A DNA stretch of 64,000 nt. Origin: Bacteroidota bacterium. GTDB lineage: Bacteria > Bacteroidota > Bacteroidia > NS11-12g > UBA955. Position 1 is the first letter of the stretch, and every line of letters starts with the position of its first letter. The position numbers and the translations under genes are program-made. The notes under the pieces are model-generated. The model worked only from the letters and a program-made list of their open reading frames with translations. It was not told where the DNA came from and searched no databases. Location of the stretch: positions 510,809-574,808 of the forward strand of contig JAMLHC010000002.1 in assembly GCA_023957335.1 (NCBI GenBank), in the 5' to 3' direction. This document shows positions 37,319 to 46,649 of this stretch, in pieces.

Positions 37319-37397
37319 GTCCGTAGGACTATATTTGGTTATCCATAGGCGACAGCCTGTGGAAGAAGGGTTAACATACAACACAGCCCGTAGGGCT
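37319..37397. repeat. REP-like triple hairpin element
   Basis: Three compact palindromes in about 80 bases: GTCCGTAGGAC (37319-37329), CCATAGGC-GACA-GCCTGTGG (37343-37362, one G-T pair) and AGCCCGTAGGGCT (37385-37397). The first and third share the CCGTAGG core. No coding frame fits. The arrangement resembles extragenic palindromic repeats; related copies elsewhere in the genome are expected but not visible here. Confidence 0.6.
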
Positions 37398-37485
37398 AAA
37401 CAAAATCAATCTGTCAAAAAATACTGCTCGTCAGTACCCATTCTTAAATTCAATCTCCAAACTTATTTTCACTATTCCGATTGCA

Positions 37486-39996
37486 TTACTTTTTATTAGA
37501 ATTTCTTTTTCCCCATTTATACACCTCAAACCACAATACAGACACCATTGCTATCAAAATTGCAATCCCTAAATCTTTTAAATTCAAACTGCTTACATGA
37601 AAGAAGTTTGAAAAGACCGGTATGTATACAATGGCGAATAGCAAAATTAAAGTTGATCCTATTATTAATGGAAACAGGGTATTTTTATTCTTAAAACTTT
37701 CAAAAAGACTATAAGTAAACGAACGGTTGGTAAGACTTAAAAATACATTGGCAAAAATAAGTGTGGTGAAAACTATCGCTCTTGTCGTTTCTTCGCTTGC
37801 TCCATTTTGTACAGCCAATTGATAGGCGAATAATACACCAACAGTTATCATCAATCCTTGAATAATGCTGATGCTTAATTCCCTCCAATTCAAAAAGGTT
37901 TCTGTCATTTTTCGTGGTTTTTGCTGCATAGCATTCTTTTCTATCGGTTCATTTTCATAGACGATTGAACAGGTTGGTCCCATTATCAATTCTAAAAATA
38001 TTACGTGTACCGGTGTGAAAATATTGGGATAAATCCAGCCTAAAAACAAGGGTAGAGAAACTGTCAAGATGATTGGAATATGAATGGAAATAATATACTG
38101 AATGGCTTTTTTGATATTGGTATAAATTCTTCTGCCTGCTTCTATTCCTAGAATGAGTTTGTCCAGATCATCGTTGGTGATAACCAAGGCTGCTGCAGCT
38201 TTGGCTATTTCTGTTCCTTTGTTGCCCATTGCCACACCAATATGAGCCGCTTTGAGTGCCGGTGCATCATTGACACCATCACCCAGCATGGCCACGACCT
38301 CTCCTGATTGTTTCAAAGCATTTACAACCGCAAGTTTAGCCTCCGGAAACATACGAGTAAATAAAGTAGTTTCGTTTGAAAGTGTCATCAGTTCAGCTTC
38401 CGAATGATGCGTTATTTCTGCACCGGTAACAGCAGGAACATTATTTCTAATGCCTGCTTGTTGGGCAATGGCGTTTGTGGTATCGGCATTATCTCCGGTA
38501 ATTATTTTTACTTTTATCCCTGCATCGTATATTTTTTTGAAAACCTGCTGAATATTTTGTTTGGGCGGGTCGTAAAATACTGTAAACCCAAGAAAATCAA
38601 ACTTAAAATCTTGCTGTTTTCCAGGGAAATCATTTCCTTCAAAATCACATTTGGCAACGCCTAACACACGATAACCTTGTTTTCCGAAATCCCGGATATG
38701 TTGTCGAAGATTTTCTTTTTCATCTTCAGAAAGCTGAGCAACTTCAAGAATAGCTTCCGGTGCACCTTTGGCAGCGATAATTCGTTCACCTAAATTGTTT
38801 TCAAAAATATGCGTCATCATGGGTGGTTTGCCCTCCAACGGATATTCATGAACCATTTGGAAACCTTTTCTTAGGTCAGAAGTTTGCGTTTCTGCATATA
38901 CTTTGTGCAGTGTTTTTTCCATTGGGTCAAATGGAACGGGTTCGCTGCTCCACATCGCAAATTGAATAAGTTGAGAAAGTTCAGATTTATTAAAACTTGT
39001 ATCGTCAAAAACCTGTTTAGTTTTAAAGTCAAAAAGAGCTTTCAGTTTCATTGAATTTTCGGTAATCGTGCCCGTTTTGTCGGTGCAAATTACAGTAGTG
39101 CTTCCTAAAGTTTCAACTATACTGCTTCGCTTGATGATAACACCTTGTTTCATCAATTTCCAGGAACCCAATGCCATAAAAGTGGTAAAAGCAACCGGAA
39201 TTTCTTCTGGTAGAATAGACATTGCCAGGGTTAATCCCGCCAACAAACTTTGAACGATATCTCTTGATTGCAAAAAACTATATGCCCACACCGTCAAGAA
39301 AACAGCAATTCCAATGAATGCCATCCACTTTACAAACTTTGTAATTTGTAATTGCAATGGTGAAATTTCTTCTTTGATGTTTTGAATGGACTGACCAATT
39401 TTTCCAAGTTTAGTTTTCGCTCCAATATTTTCCACTTCAAACACTGCCAAGCCGGAAACTACCAAAGTGCCGCTGTAAACCTTATTATCGTCTGTTTCTG
39501 GATTTTTAAAAACCGAAAAACTTTCTCCGGTAAGTGATGCTTCATTCACCGAAAAATCGTTGCTATGTACAATTTTCCCATCGGCATTTATCATTTTCCC
39601 TTCTTCGATAATACACAAATCGCCCAATGCAATTTCGTGCGTAGGAATTTGCATCACTTTAGAATTTCTAATCACCGTACTGAGTGGTTCATTCAGTTTT
39701 TCTATTGCTTCCAAAGCTTTTTTACTGCGATTATCCTGATAAAAAGAAATTCCAGAAACGGCAATGATAGCCCCAAACATAAACAGCGCTTCGGAATAAT
39801 TGCCCACTATAACATAAATCACCGAAACGGCAATTAGCAAAAGCAGCATTGGTTCTTTCAGAATGTCAAATAACAGCGTGTACCAGGCACTTTTTATGGT
39901 GTTTTCTGCCTGATTGAAACCAAATTTCTCACGGGAGGTTTTTAGTTCCGCTTCCGTAAGACCGGAAAGCTGTTTGGGGATATTGTATTGGGGCAT
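37486..39996 (-). CDS. Cation-translocating P-type ATPase (P2-like)
   Basis: An 836-residue ATPase. The N-terminal cation-ATPase region starts QLSGLTEAELKTSREKFGFN. The actuator loop has NEASLTGESFSVFK. TM4 carries LAMSILPEEIPVAFTTFMAL (PEEIP ion-site motif). The phosphorylation site is VICTDKTGTITENSMK and the hinge MLGDGVNDAPALKAAHIGVA. Three or four further TMs follow. The ion is not certain: the PEEIP motif is like Ca2+-type pumps and no CPx heavy-metal motif is present. Last gene of the tetR operon, 21 bases after the cytochrome gene. Confidence 0.9.
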   Translation of the reverse strand: MPQYNIPKQLSGLTEAELKTSREKFGFNQAENTIKSAWYTLLFDILKEPMLLLLIAVSVIYVIVGNYSEALFMFGAIIAVSGISFYQDNRSKKALEAIEKLNEPLSTVIRNSKVMQIPTHEIALGDLCIIEEGKMINADGKIVHSNDFSVNEASLTGESFSVFKNPETDDNKVYSGTLVVSGLAVFEVENIGAKTKLGKIGQSIQNIKEEISPLQLQITKFVKWMAFIGIAVFLTVWAYSFLQSRDIVQSLLAGLTLAMSILPEEIPVAFTTFMALGSWKLMKQGVIIKRSSIVETLGSTTVICTDKTGTITENSMKLKALFDFKTKQVFDDTSFNKSELSQLIQFAMWSSEPVPFDPMEKTLHKVYAETQTSDLRKGFQMVHEYPLEGKPPMMTHIFENNLGERIIAAKGAPEAILEVAQLSEDEKENLRQHIRDFGKQGYRVLGVAKCDFEGNDFPGKQQDFKFDFLGFTVFYDPPKQNIQQVFKKIYDAGIKVKIITGDNADTTNAIAQQAGIRNNVPAVTGAEITHHSEAELMTLSNETTLFTRMFPEAKLAVVNALKQSGEVVAMLGDGVNDAPALKAAHIGVAMGNKGTEIAKAAAALVITNDDLDKLILGIEAGRRIYTNIKKAIQYIISIHIPIILTVSLPLFLGWIYPNIFTPVHVIFLELIMGPTCSIVYENEPIEKNAMQQKPRKMTETFLNWRELSISIIQGLMITVGVLFAYQLAVQNGASEETTRAIVFTTLIFANVFLSLTNRSFTYSLFESFKNKNTLFPLIIGSTLILLFAIVYIPVFSNFFHVSSLNLKDLGIAILIAMVSVLWFEVYKWGKRNSNKK

Positions 39997-40017
39997 TTGT
40001 ATAATTTTTTCAGCTAT

Positions 40018-40578
40018 TTAATCTCCTCCAATCATTCTGGAAGTAATTCCTTTTTTGCTTGAAAATTCAGCTAAAACAATTCCGGCAAAATGCAGTAGAA
40101 TAAAAATGGGAAACCAATAAATGCCCCATTTATGAACGGCTTCAATTTGCTCGTGGTAAGTAGAGAACAAATCTTTTTCAATACAAATACCTGTAACGGC
40201 TGAAATAAAAACAAAAAGATAGAAGTAAACATAAATAAAGCCCTGTAAGCGTTCTTTAAGCGGTTGATTGCTTTTAAAGGGATTTGGAAAACGAATACCT
40301 TTTACAAGCATATAAATAATCCGTGCTAAAAATGCAAAAATCATTACGTGAGCAAAAACTTCGTGCCATTGCCACATAGGTTCTCTAATTTCCTTTGCAA
40401 TGTCTGTCATTTGTTCTTTTGGAATTGCCGATGTTTTGCTTTCAATAACAGCAACAATATTGTTTTTATTCATCCAATACATTCTCAAAAAACCTGTAAT
40501 GAATAAAATGGGCATTGCAATTGCCATTATCCAATGCAACAGTCTGTGAAATAGGGTAAATTTTTGTTGGAATTTCAT
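40018..40578 (-). CDS. Cytochrome b561-type membrane protein
   Basis: A 186-residue protein with four TMs and well-placed His residues: FHRLLHWIMAIAMPILFITG (TM1), WQWHEVFAHVMIFAFLARII (TM2), IYVYFYLFVFISAVTGICIE (TM3) and HKWGIYWFPIFILLHFAGIV (TM4). The His in TM1, TM2 and TM4 fit di-haem b561 ligands. It would pass electrons between the quinone pool and a periplasmic partner. Between the lipoprotein and P-type ATPase genes in the tetR operon. Confidence 0.85.
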   Translation of the reverse strand: MKFQQKFTLFHRLLHWIMAIAMPILFITGFLRMYWMNKNNIVAVIESKTSAIPKEQMTDIAKEIREPMWQWHEVFAHVMIFAFLARIIYMLVKGIRFPNPFKSNQPLKERLQGFIYVYFYLFVFISAVTGICIEKDLFSTYHEQIEAVHKWGIYWFPIFILLHFAGIVLAEFSSKKGITSRMIGGD

Positions 40579-40590
40579 CTCAATTATTAT

Positions 40591-41046
40591 TTAGTTAAAA
40601 TACTGGTGATATTGCTGATATGAATGTTGTAGTTGCAAAACGGTTTCATTTGCTTTAGTTGCATCTCTTTCATCTTCCAATGCTTTTACAATTTCAAGAT
40701 GTGGGTGCAGCCATTTATGTAGTTCATCGTGGCTTTTTCCGTCCATTGTGCAGCTTTTTATGAGCTGGCTGTTTTGGTCTTTTACCTGTTGAGCTAATGC
40801 TTTATAATCTGCCTGATTATTCTGGATATAAGCATTTACCAATTCTTCGCCTTTCATTACAAAAGGCTTCATTTCTTCGTTCACCAACCATTTTTCTCCA
40901 TTGTTGAGTTCAATAGCTTCTGAACTTTCATCGTGTTGATGTTCTGCATGGGTTTCTGTTTCCTGCTTTTCCGTTGCTTTTTCAGTGGTATTGTTACAAC
41001 TCCACAAAAGTAAAACACTCATTCCTAAGACAAATATTTTCTTCAT
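40591..41046 (-). CDS. His-rich lipoprotein of the tetR operon
   Basis: A 151-residue predicted lipoprotein. Signal MKKIFVLGMSVLLLWSC with lipobox Cys17, then an acidic/His linker (THAEHQHDESSEAIE). The mature domain is helical with SCTMDGKSHDELHKWLHPHL and a C-terminal LQHSYQQYHQYF; several His/Cys could bind metal or haem. I do not recognise a named family. It lies 25 bases after tetR and 12 before the b561 gene, suggesting it partners the cytochrome. Confidence 0.75.
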   Translation of the reverse strand: MKKIFVLGMSVLLLWSCNNTTEKATEKQETETHAEHQHDESSEAIELNNGEKWLVNEEMKPFVMKGEELVNAYIQNNQADYKALAQQVKDQNSQLIKSCTMDGKSHDELHKWLHPHLEIVKALEDERDATKANETVLQLQHSYQQYHQYFN

Positions 41047-41071
41047 ATTTCTAATTTATAATTCGTAATTT

Positions 41072-41662
41072 TTAACTTTTTTCAATCATTTTCAACATTC
41101 CATCTAAAACGGATTTTCCGTCCTTAACAAGATTTGATTTATGTCCTGATAATTTCCATTTCAGCACGGTCATTCTCATTCCTCCAATAATTATGGTGGT
41201 CAAGGTAGAAGCTCCAATCAATTTATTGTATAGTCCTTTTTCTTGCCCTTTTACAATATTTGTTTTTACATACTCCTGCATCATATCCATAATCTCAGCC
41301 ACTTTATTACTCAAATTTTCATCAAAATGAAAAATACTTTCTGCAAAAATGACACTCACAATTGCAGGTTTGTTTGTAAAAGTTTGTAGCTGTGAATTAA
41401 AAATTGCTCTTAATTCATCAGCAGTCGTGTCAGTCGGTTTGAAAGAAATAGACTGAATACGGTTTTTCATTTCCGTTTTGAAGTATTCCAATAAGCTTAA
41501 TAATATTTCAGTTTTACTTTTGAAGTGCCTATACAATGCAGGTTCAGACAAACCGATATCTTCTGCCAATGTTTTAATGGTCAAATTCTGAATACCATAT
41601 TTAGAAATTCGGTTGGTTGCCGCTTCCATAATCTCAATTTGCCTGTCTGTGAATTCTTGCAT
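41072..41662 (-). CDS. TetR/AcrR-family repressor
   Basis: A 196-residue regulator. The N-terminal HTH is GIQNLTIKTLAEDIGLSEPA followed by LYRHFKSKTEILLSLLEYF (residues 20-60); the rest is the helical ligand domain. The start is 14 bases from an operator segment shared exactly with the cupin/efflux operon at 33.9 kb. It therefore likely represses itself, the lipoprotein-cytochrome-ATPase genes and the efflux operon. The inducer is unknown. Confidence 0.92.
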   Translation of the reverse strand: MQEFTDRQIEIMEAATNRISKYGIQNLTIKTLAEDIGLSEPALYRHFKSKTEILLSLLEYFKTEMKNRIQSISFKPTDTTADELRAIFNSQLQTFTNKPAIVSVIFAESIFHFDENLSNKVAEIMDMMQEYVKTNIVKGQEKGLYNKLIGASTLTTIIIGGMRMTVLKWKLSGHKSNLVKDGKSVLDGMLKMIEKS

Positions 41663-41675
41663 ACTTTTGTTTTAT

Positions 41676-41724
41676 GTTAGTTAGTATTCACTCACAAAGG
41701 TAAAACTAATTTTTAATTGGGCAA
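41676..41724 (-). promoter_or_regulatory. Promoter and TetR-type operator of the tetR operon
   Basis: Minus-strand TTG (41722-41724), 19-base spacer, TACCTTTG (41695-41702). The 23 bases at 41676-41698 are identical to 33882-33904. The operator overlaps the -7 element and start site, as expected for autorepression. Confidence 0.75.
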
Positions 41725-42237
41725 ATAAAATTCAAAGAAAGTTTTGATTTACTGTTTACACATTCTGTGAGTGGGCAAAAAAACGACTCTTTTGGTTTAC
41801 GCACAACTCTATATTTTTTATTTGTGTTTGTGAATACTTTGTATTTTGCGAAGGGTTGGCTTGTGTGTCGGCAATAAAACTACTCGCATATCTTATTATT
41901 TTTAAGCTATGTTCGTGAATCGCTTTACTTATTTGAATTTAAAAAAATGCAGTTGGGAATATGAAAATATAGGCAAGGATAGTTAATACGAATCCGATTC
42001 TTTTTTACAGTTACATTATGTTTTGTCAATGCTTTGAAATTCAAATTTCAGGTTGCTTGTTCAATGTTTAGAATGTCATCGTATCATTGGCTATACCTAA
42101 AATTGATTTTTATGAGTGAAACTTCACGTAAAGCTATGGCATCTTGGGTTCATATTCTATTTAAGCATGCTAATAAACCATTGTGTTGTGTTTTTATTGC
42201 ACAAAGCCCTTGTTCATTCAGGTTAGTTAATGACAAT
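41725..42237. other. Intergenic region with a dispersed repeat, no gene
   Basis: Contains the second copy of the 28-mer repeat (41844-41871), preceded by a CTCTTTTGGTTT word (41787). Relative to the 19.1-kb copy, about 46 bases are inserted between these two parts. A 79-codon plus-strand ORF (42034-42273) has no protein-like features and runs into the hppA terminator, so it was rejected. This marks the right edge of the stress/efflux island. Confidence 0.55.
41844..41871. repeat. Dispersed intergenic repeat, copy 2
   Basis: Identical over 28 bases to 19095-19122 (starts TTTTGCGAAGGGTTGGCTTG), in the same orientation. Confidence 0.8.
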
Positions 42238-42271
42238 AAAAAAAGCCACTTCAAAACTGAAATGGCTTTTT
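42238..42271 (-). terminator. Terminator of hppA
   Basis: Stem AAAAAGCCA (42240-42248) pairs with TGGCTTTTT (42263-42271), extended by TTC/GAA after a mismatch. On the minus strand the stem is followed by a T run, 20 bases after the hppA stop. Confidence 0.85.
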
Positions 42272-42290
42272 AAGAAGAGTTGTTTTAATA

Positions 42291-44738
42291 TTATTCGGTT
42301 GCAGAAGTGTCAGCAGAAGTAGTTTCCTTCTTGCCTTTGCAACACTCTTTTTTCTTCATATCCTTTTTACAACAAGCCTTGTCGCCATCCATTTTCATAT
42401 CTTTTTTGCAACAAGATTTGCCTTCCATTCCGGTATTGCCACAATTGTGTTCGCAATTTCCTTTTTCACAATTTTCCATGCCTTCGCATTTGCAAGAATC
42501 ACATTTTTCTTTCATGCAGCAGTCTTTTTTCATGTCATGGCAATCCATATTGTGTCCGCCTTCTTTATCCATACACATTTCCATTTTGCCTTTGTCTTTG
42601 CAACAAGCCCCCCCCATCATTTCAGCAGAATTTCCATTGTTGAGATGAGGTGCAATCACCAGCGCCACGATAGACATAAGTTTTATCAAGATGTTCATAG
42701 AAGGTCCTGAAGTGTCTTTGAAAGGGTCACCTACTGTATCACCTGTAACAGAAGCTTTGTGAGGTTCAGACTTTTTGTAGAAAGTCTCGCCATTGATTTC
42801 AACTCCTTTTTCAAAAGATTTTTTGGCATTGTCCCACGCACCACCGGCATTGTTTTGGAAAATACCCATCAACACACCGGAAACAGTAACGCCTGCCAAT
42901 AACCCCCCTAAAACTTCGGGTCCAAAAGCAAAACCAACTAATACGGGCGTAATCAACGCAATCGCACCGGGTGCAATCATTTCTCTGATGGATGCTTTGG
43001 TAGAAATTTGAACGCATTTCTCATACTCAGGACGAGCTTCATATTCCATTATACCTTTGATTTCTTTAAACTGTCTACGCACTTCATTCACCATATCCAT
43101 GGCAGCGCGACCCACAGCAGCAATAGCCAATGAAGAGAAAATAAATGGAATCATCGCACCAACAAACAAGCCGGCAAGCACTTTTGCTTTAAAGATATCA
43201 ATGCTTTCGATGCCCGCCACACCCACAAATGCTGCGAATAATGCCAGCGAAGTCAATGCTGCAGAAGCAATGGCAAAACCTTTACCGGTTGCAGCAGTAG
43301 TATTACCCACAGCATCCAAATTGTCTGTTCTGCCTCTGACTTCTTCCGGAAGTTGGTTCATTTCAGCAATACCACCCGCATTGTCTGCAATGGGACCGAA
43401 AGCATCAATTGCAAGTTGCATGGCAGTGGTAGCCATCATTCCTGCAGCGGCAATAGCAACGCCATATAATCCTGCGAATTCATAAGAACCATATATACCG
43501 GCAGCCAACACAATGATTGGAATAACGGTTGATTCCATACCTACAGAAAGCCCTCCGATAATATTGGTTGCGTGTCCTGTAGCTGATTGTTTGATGATTG
43601 AATTAACAGGACGCTTACCTATTGCGGTATAATATTCAGTCACTATACTCATCAATGCACCGACAACCAAACCTAAAAGAATAGAATAATATACATCCAT
43701 TGCACTGAATTCATATCCTCTGATTTGCATAGTTTCAGGCAATAACATTTTGACAGCAAAGAAAGAAGCGATACCGGTCAAGATAATCGCAGACCAGTTT
43801 CCAATATTCAATGCTTTTTGTACACTGTCATTCTCATTTTTAACTTTGACAAAGAATGTTCCCACTATAGAGAATATTAATCCCATACCTGCGATTACCA
43901 TTGGCAAAAGGATTGGGGCAATACCCCCGAAATTATCAAAAGATTCAATCTCACGTCCTAAAACCATAGTGGCAAGAATAGTAGCCACATAAGAGCCAAA
44001 AAGGTCTGCGCCCATCCCGGCCACATCTCCCACGTTGTCTCCCACGTTATCAGCAATGGTAGCGGGGTTTCTTACGTCATCTTCAGGAATACCGGCTTCC
44101 ACTTTTCCCACAAGGTCAGCACCTACGTCAGCAGCTTTTGTGTATATTCCTCCGCCTACACGAGCAAAAAGAGCGATGGACTCGGCACCCAATGAAAAGC
44201 CGGCTAATACTTCCAATGCTTTTTCCATTTCGATGCCATTCACATCACCTCCGGTATTGATAACAAAAATATTATAGAAAATAATAAATATTGACCCCAT
44301 TCCTAATACAGCCAAGCCTGCAACCCCAAGTCCCATCACTGTGCCACCTGTAAAAGATACCTTCAATGCCTTGGCAAGACTGGATTTTGCCGCTTCTGTT
44401 GTGCGCACATTGGCTTTGGTCGCAACGTTCATGCCTATATACCCTGCTAATGCGGATAAGAATGCACCCACTATAAATGAAATGGCAATAACGGGGCTGG
44501 ATGTTTCTACTAATGTTCCGCTCCATGCTAATAAAATAGCTGCAATAATGACAAAATAGGAAAGTACTTTCCATTCTGCTTTTAAGAAAGCCATGGCGCC
44601 TTTGGCAATATAACCTGCCAATTCTTGCATCTTTTCATCTCCTGCATTTTGTTTGTTGATCCATGCAGATTTAATAGCCATCACCAATAAGCCGATTAAA
44701 CCCAAAAACGGAATACAATAAATCAATAAATCGTTCAT
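42291..44738 (-). CDS. hppA: K+-dependent membrane pyrophosphatase with Cys-rich C-terminal tail
   Basis: An 815-residue ion-pumping pyrophosphatase. Catalytic motifs are [20 protein letters not shown] and [15 protein letters not shown] in the first third and [16 protein letters not shown] in the middle. [10 protein letters not shown] has Ala where K+-independent enzymes have Lys, so it is K+-dependent. H+ versus Na+ specificity is not decided. The family core ends near residue 705. The last 107 residues (709-815) are unusual: 18 Cys, 3 His and 11 Met among Lys/Asp/Glu ([34 protein letters not shown]), which look metal-binding. A promoter and a terminator bracket it as a single gene. Confidence 0.95.
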   Translation of the reverse strand: MNDLLIYCIPFLGLIGLLVMAIKSAWINKQNAGDEKMQELAGYIAKGAMAFLKAEWKVLSYFVIIAAILLAWSGTLVETSSPVIAISFIVGAFLSALAGYIGMNVATKANVRTTEAAKSSLAKALKVSFTGGTVMGLGVAGLAVLGMGSIFIIFYNIFVINTGGDVNGIEMEKALEVLAGFSLGAESIALFARVGGGIYTKAADVGADLVGKVEAGIPEDDVRNPATIADNVGDNVGDVAGMGADLFGSYVATILATMVLGREIESFDNFGGIAPILLPMVIAGMGLIFSIVGTFFVKVKNENDSVQKALNIGNWSAIILTGIASFFAVKMLLPETMQIRGYEFSAMDVYYSILLGLVVGALMSIVTEYYTAIGKRPVNSIIKQSATGHATNIIGGLSVGMESTVIPIIVLAAGIYGSYEFAGLYGVAIAAAGMMATTAMQLAIDAFGPIADNAGGIAEMNQLPEEVRGRTDNLDAVGNTTAATGKGFAIASAALTSLALFAAFVGVAGIESIDIFKAKVLAGLFVGAMIPFIFSSLAIAAVGRAAMDMVNEVRRQFKEIKGIMEYEARPEYEKCVQISTKASIREMIAPGAIALITPVLVGFAFGPEVLGGLLAGVTVSGVLMGIFQNNAGGAWDNAKKSFEKGVEINGETFYKKSEPHKASVTGDTVGDPFKDTSGPSMNILIKLMSIVALVIAPHLNNGNSAEMMGGACCKDKGKMEMCMDKEGGHNMDCHDMKKDCCMKEKCDSCKCEGMENCEKGNCEHNCGNTGMEGKSCCKKDMKMDGDKACCKKDMKKKECCKGKKETTSADTSATE

Positions 44739-44772
44739 AATTATTTAAATTTTGCTTTAAAAATTGAGGGTG

Positions 44773-44801
44773 CGAAAATACATTTTTTTCTTGTCTGTCA
44801 A
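44773..44801 (-). promoter_or_regulatory. Probable hppA promoter
   Basis: Minus strand TTG (44799-44801), 18-base spacer, TATTTTCG (44773-44780), one mismatch from TANNTTTG, 35 bases before the hppA start. Confidence 0.55.
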
Positions 44802-44834
44802 TTGAGAATTTAAGAATAGATTTGCCATTCTTTT

Positions 44835-45479
44835 ATGTTACACCAGATTTTAGATTTTTTTCTGCACTTAGACAAGTATCTTGGGGCGATGATAAACGAA
44901 TATGGAGTGTGGATCTACGCTATTTTATTCCTGATTATTTTTGTTGAAACCGGTTTGGTTATCATGCCTTTTTTGCCGGGTGATTCACTTTTGTTTGCAG
45001 CAGGATTGTTTGCAGCTCAAGATAATATTCTTAATATTTGGATTTTACTGATTTTGCTGTTTGCGGCAGCTGTCTTGGGAGACTCTGTCAATTATTTGAT
45101 AGGGAAATATGCAGGACAGAAGGTGCTGAATTGGAAGCTCAAAGGTAAACCGCTTATCAAGCCTCAATATATGGAGAAAACACACCAATTTTATGATAAG
45201 CATGGTGCCAAAACAATTGTTATAGCTCGTTTTGTGCCAATTGTGCGCACATTTGCACCTTTTGTAGCGGGTATTGGCGAGATGCATTATAATAAGTTTA
45301 TAACGTATAATATTGTGGGTGGGGCAGTTTGGATATTGTCGCTCACTTTAGCCGGCTTTTTCTTTGGCAATTACGCATGGGTGCAGCATAATTTTGAGAA
45401 GGTGATTTTTGGAATTATTCTTGTTTCAATACTCCCAATCCTAATTGAGATTGTTAAGTCTAAATGGAAAAAGAGTTAG
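44835..45479 (+). CDS. DedA-family membrane protein
   Basis: A 214-residue DedA/VTT-domain protein with about five hydrophobic segments. It has the family acidic site VETGLVIMPFLPGDSLLFAA and the Arg motif ARFVPIVRTFAPFVAGIGEM followed by NKF. Family members flip lipids (undecaprenyl phosphate or phosphatidylethanolamine) and support envelope homeostasis; the substrate here is not known. The 3' end overlaps aroE by 16 bases. Confidence 0.92.
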   Translation: MLHQILDFFLHLDKYLGAMINEYGVWIYAILFLIIFVETGLVIMPFLPGDSLLFAAGLFAAQDNILNIWILLILLFAAAVLGDSVNYLIGKYAGQKVLNWKLKGKPLIKPQYMEKTHQFYDKHGAKTIVIARFVPIVRTFAPFVAGIGEMHYNKFITYNIVGGAVWILSLTLAGFFFGNYAWVQHNFEKVIFGIILVSILPILIEIVKSKWKKS

Positions 45480-46210
45480 GATTAATAGGCTTACCACTCT
45501 CTCATTCATTCTCTCCAAATTGGTTTGAAAATCATTTTGTTCAAAACCAAATCAAGAATTTCAAATACCGTCTTTTTCCACTTGAAAGGATAGAGGATTT
45601 GCCTGCGCTTATCAAGCAAAACCCCGATTTGCAAGGGCTTAATGTAACGATTCCTTATAAAAAAACAGTGCTGCCTTTTTTGGATGAATTATCGCACGAA
45701 GTACAGGCAATTGGAGCAGCTAATTGCATTAAAATTCTACGTGATGGAACTAATGTCAGGACTAAGGGTTATAACACAGATATAATAGGGTTTGCCAAAA
45801 GCCTCATACCTCTTTTACAGGCTCAACATAACCAAGCATTAGTTTTTGGTTCAGGAGGGGCAGCACAAGCTGTTCTATATGTGCTAAATGAGCTATCAAT
45901 CGAAGCCCGAGTTGTTAGTAGGCGCGCAGATACAAACAGTATTTCCTATGCAGAACTTAACCCAAATTTGTTGAAGACTTTCAAGCTATGGATAAATACA
46001 ACTCCGGTGGGTATGTATCCTAATGTTGACAAGGTTTTGCCCATAGCTTATGAACATTGTTCCCCGCAGCACCTGGTTTATGATTTAATTTATAACCCAC
46101 ATGATACTTCTTTTCTGAAAGCATGTAAGATGCGTGGAGCAATCATAAAAAACGGGTATGAAATGCTGGAAATTCAAGCCGAAGAATCAGCAAAAATATT
46201 TGGAATTTGA
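45464..46210 (+). CDS. aroE: Shikimate dehydrogenase
   Basis: A 248-residue NADP-dependent enzyme reducing 3-dehydroshikimate in the chorismate pathway. The substrate site is GLPLSHSFSPNWF; the catalytic Lys is in NVTIPYKKTVLPFLDEL and Asp in KGYNTDIIGF; the nucleotide loop is VFGSGGAAQAVLYVL. The C-terminus KNGYEMLEIQAEES is typical. Slightly short of the usual 270 residues but complete. Its start lies inside dedA. Confidence 0.95.
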   Translation: MEKELGLIGLPLSHSFSPNWFENHFVQNQIKNFKYRLFPLERIEDLPALIKQNPDLQGLNVTIPYKKTVLPFLDELSHEVQAIGAANCIKILRDGTNVRTKGYNTDIIGFAKSLIPLLQAQHNQALVFGSGGAAQAVLYVLNELSIEARVVSRRADTNSISYAELNPNLLKTFKLWINTTPVGMYPNVDKVLPIAYEHCSPQHLVYDLIYNPHDTSFLKACKMRGAIIKNGYEMLEIQAEESAKIFGI

Positions 46211-46235
46211 TACTTGACACACTATTTGTTTGGCA

Positions 46236-46491
46236 ATCAATACGCACGGCCAAACAAAACCCTTTGTGTCGAAGGTTGTCCGGTTAATATACACTTACCT
46301 GCTTCCTTCGGATTGTTCAAGGGGGGGGGCAGCGGATAGTTGCTTTTGTTTTTTTCTTTGATTGCAAGTTCGGTTGCGGAAGTTCCGTCCCAGTGTGCAG
46401 AAACAAAACCGGGATTCTCATCTAATGCTTTTTCAAATTCTTCCCAAGTATCCACAACATGGATATGAGCATCTCTGTAATCTTTGGTAAT
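46236..46491 (-). pseudogene. Duplicated 3' end of proS
   Basis: About 256 bases closely match the end of proS (49105-49354) in the same orientation, encoding [20 protein letters not shown] and [19 protein letters not shown]. One edge coincides with the proS stop codon; the other stops abruptly near 46491. This copy has diverged, including a G10 run near 46320 that disrupts the frame (PLPPPLNNP for IRCIPLNNP). No start and no 5' part. Together with proS it brackets 46.5-49.1 kb. Confidence 0.85.
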
Positions 46492-46649
46492 ACATAAAAA
46501 ATAAACTTTGAATGGGTAATATTATTCATACATTGTATGCAAATAATAGCTGTTTCTCAATCTTAATTTTAGAATTATTTGTTGTTTCTATGTTGCAAAT
46601 ACGTTTAATTTGTTTTTTATTAATAATACAACCTTAAATGTACAGCACA

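Noticed and set aside
42034-42273. 79-codon plus-strand ORF before hppA
   Set aside because: It runs through the hppA terminator and shows no protein-like pattern.
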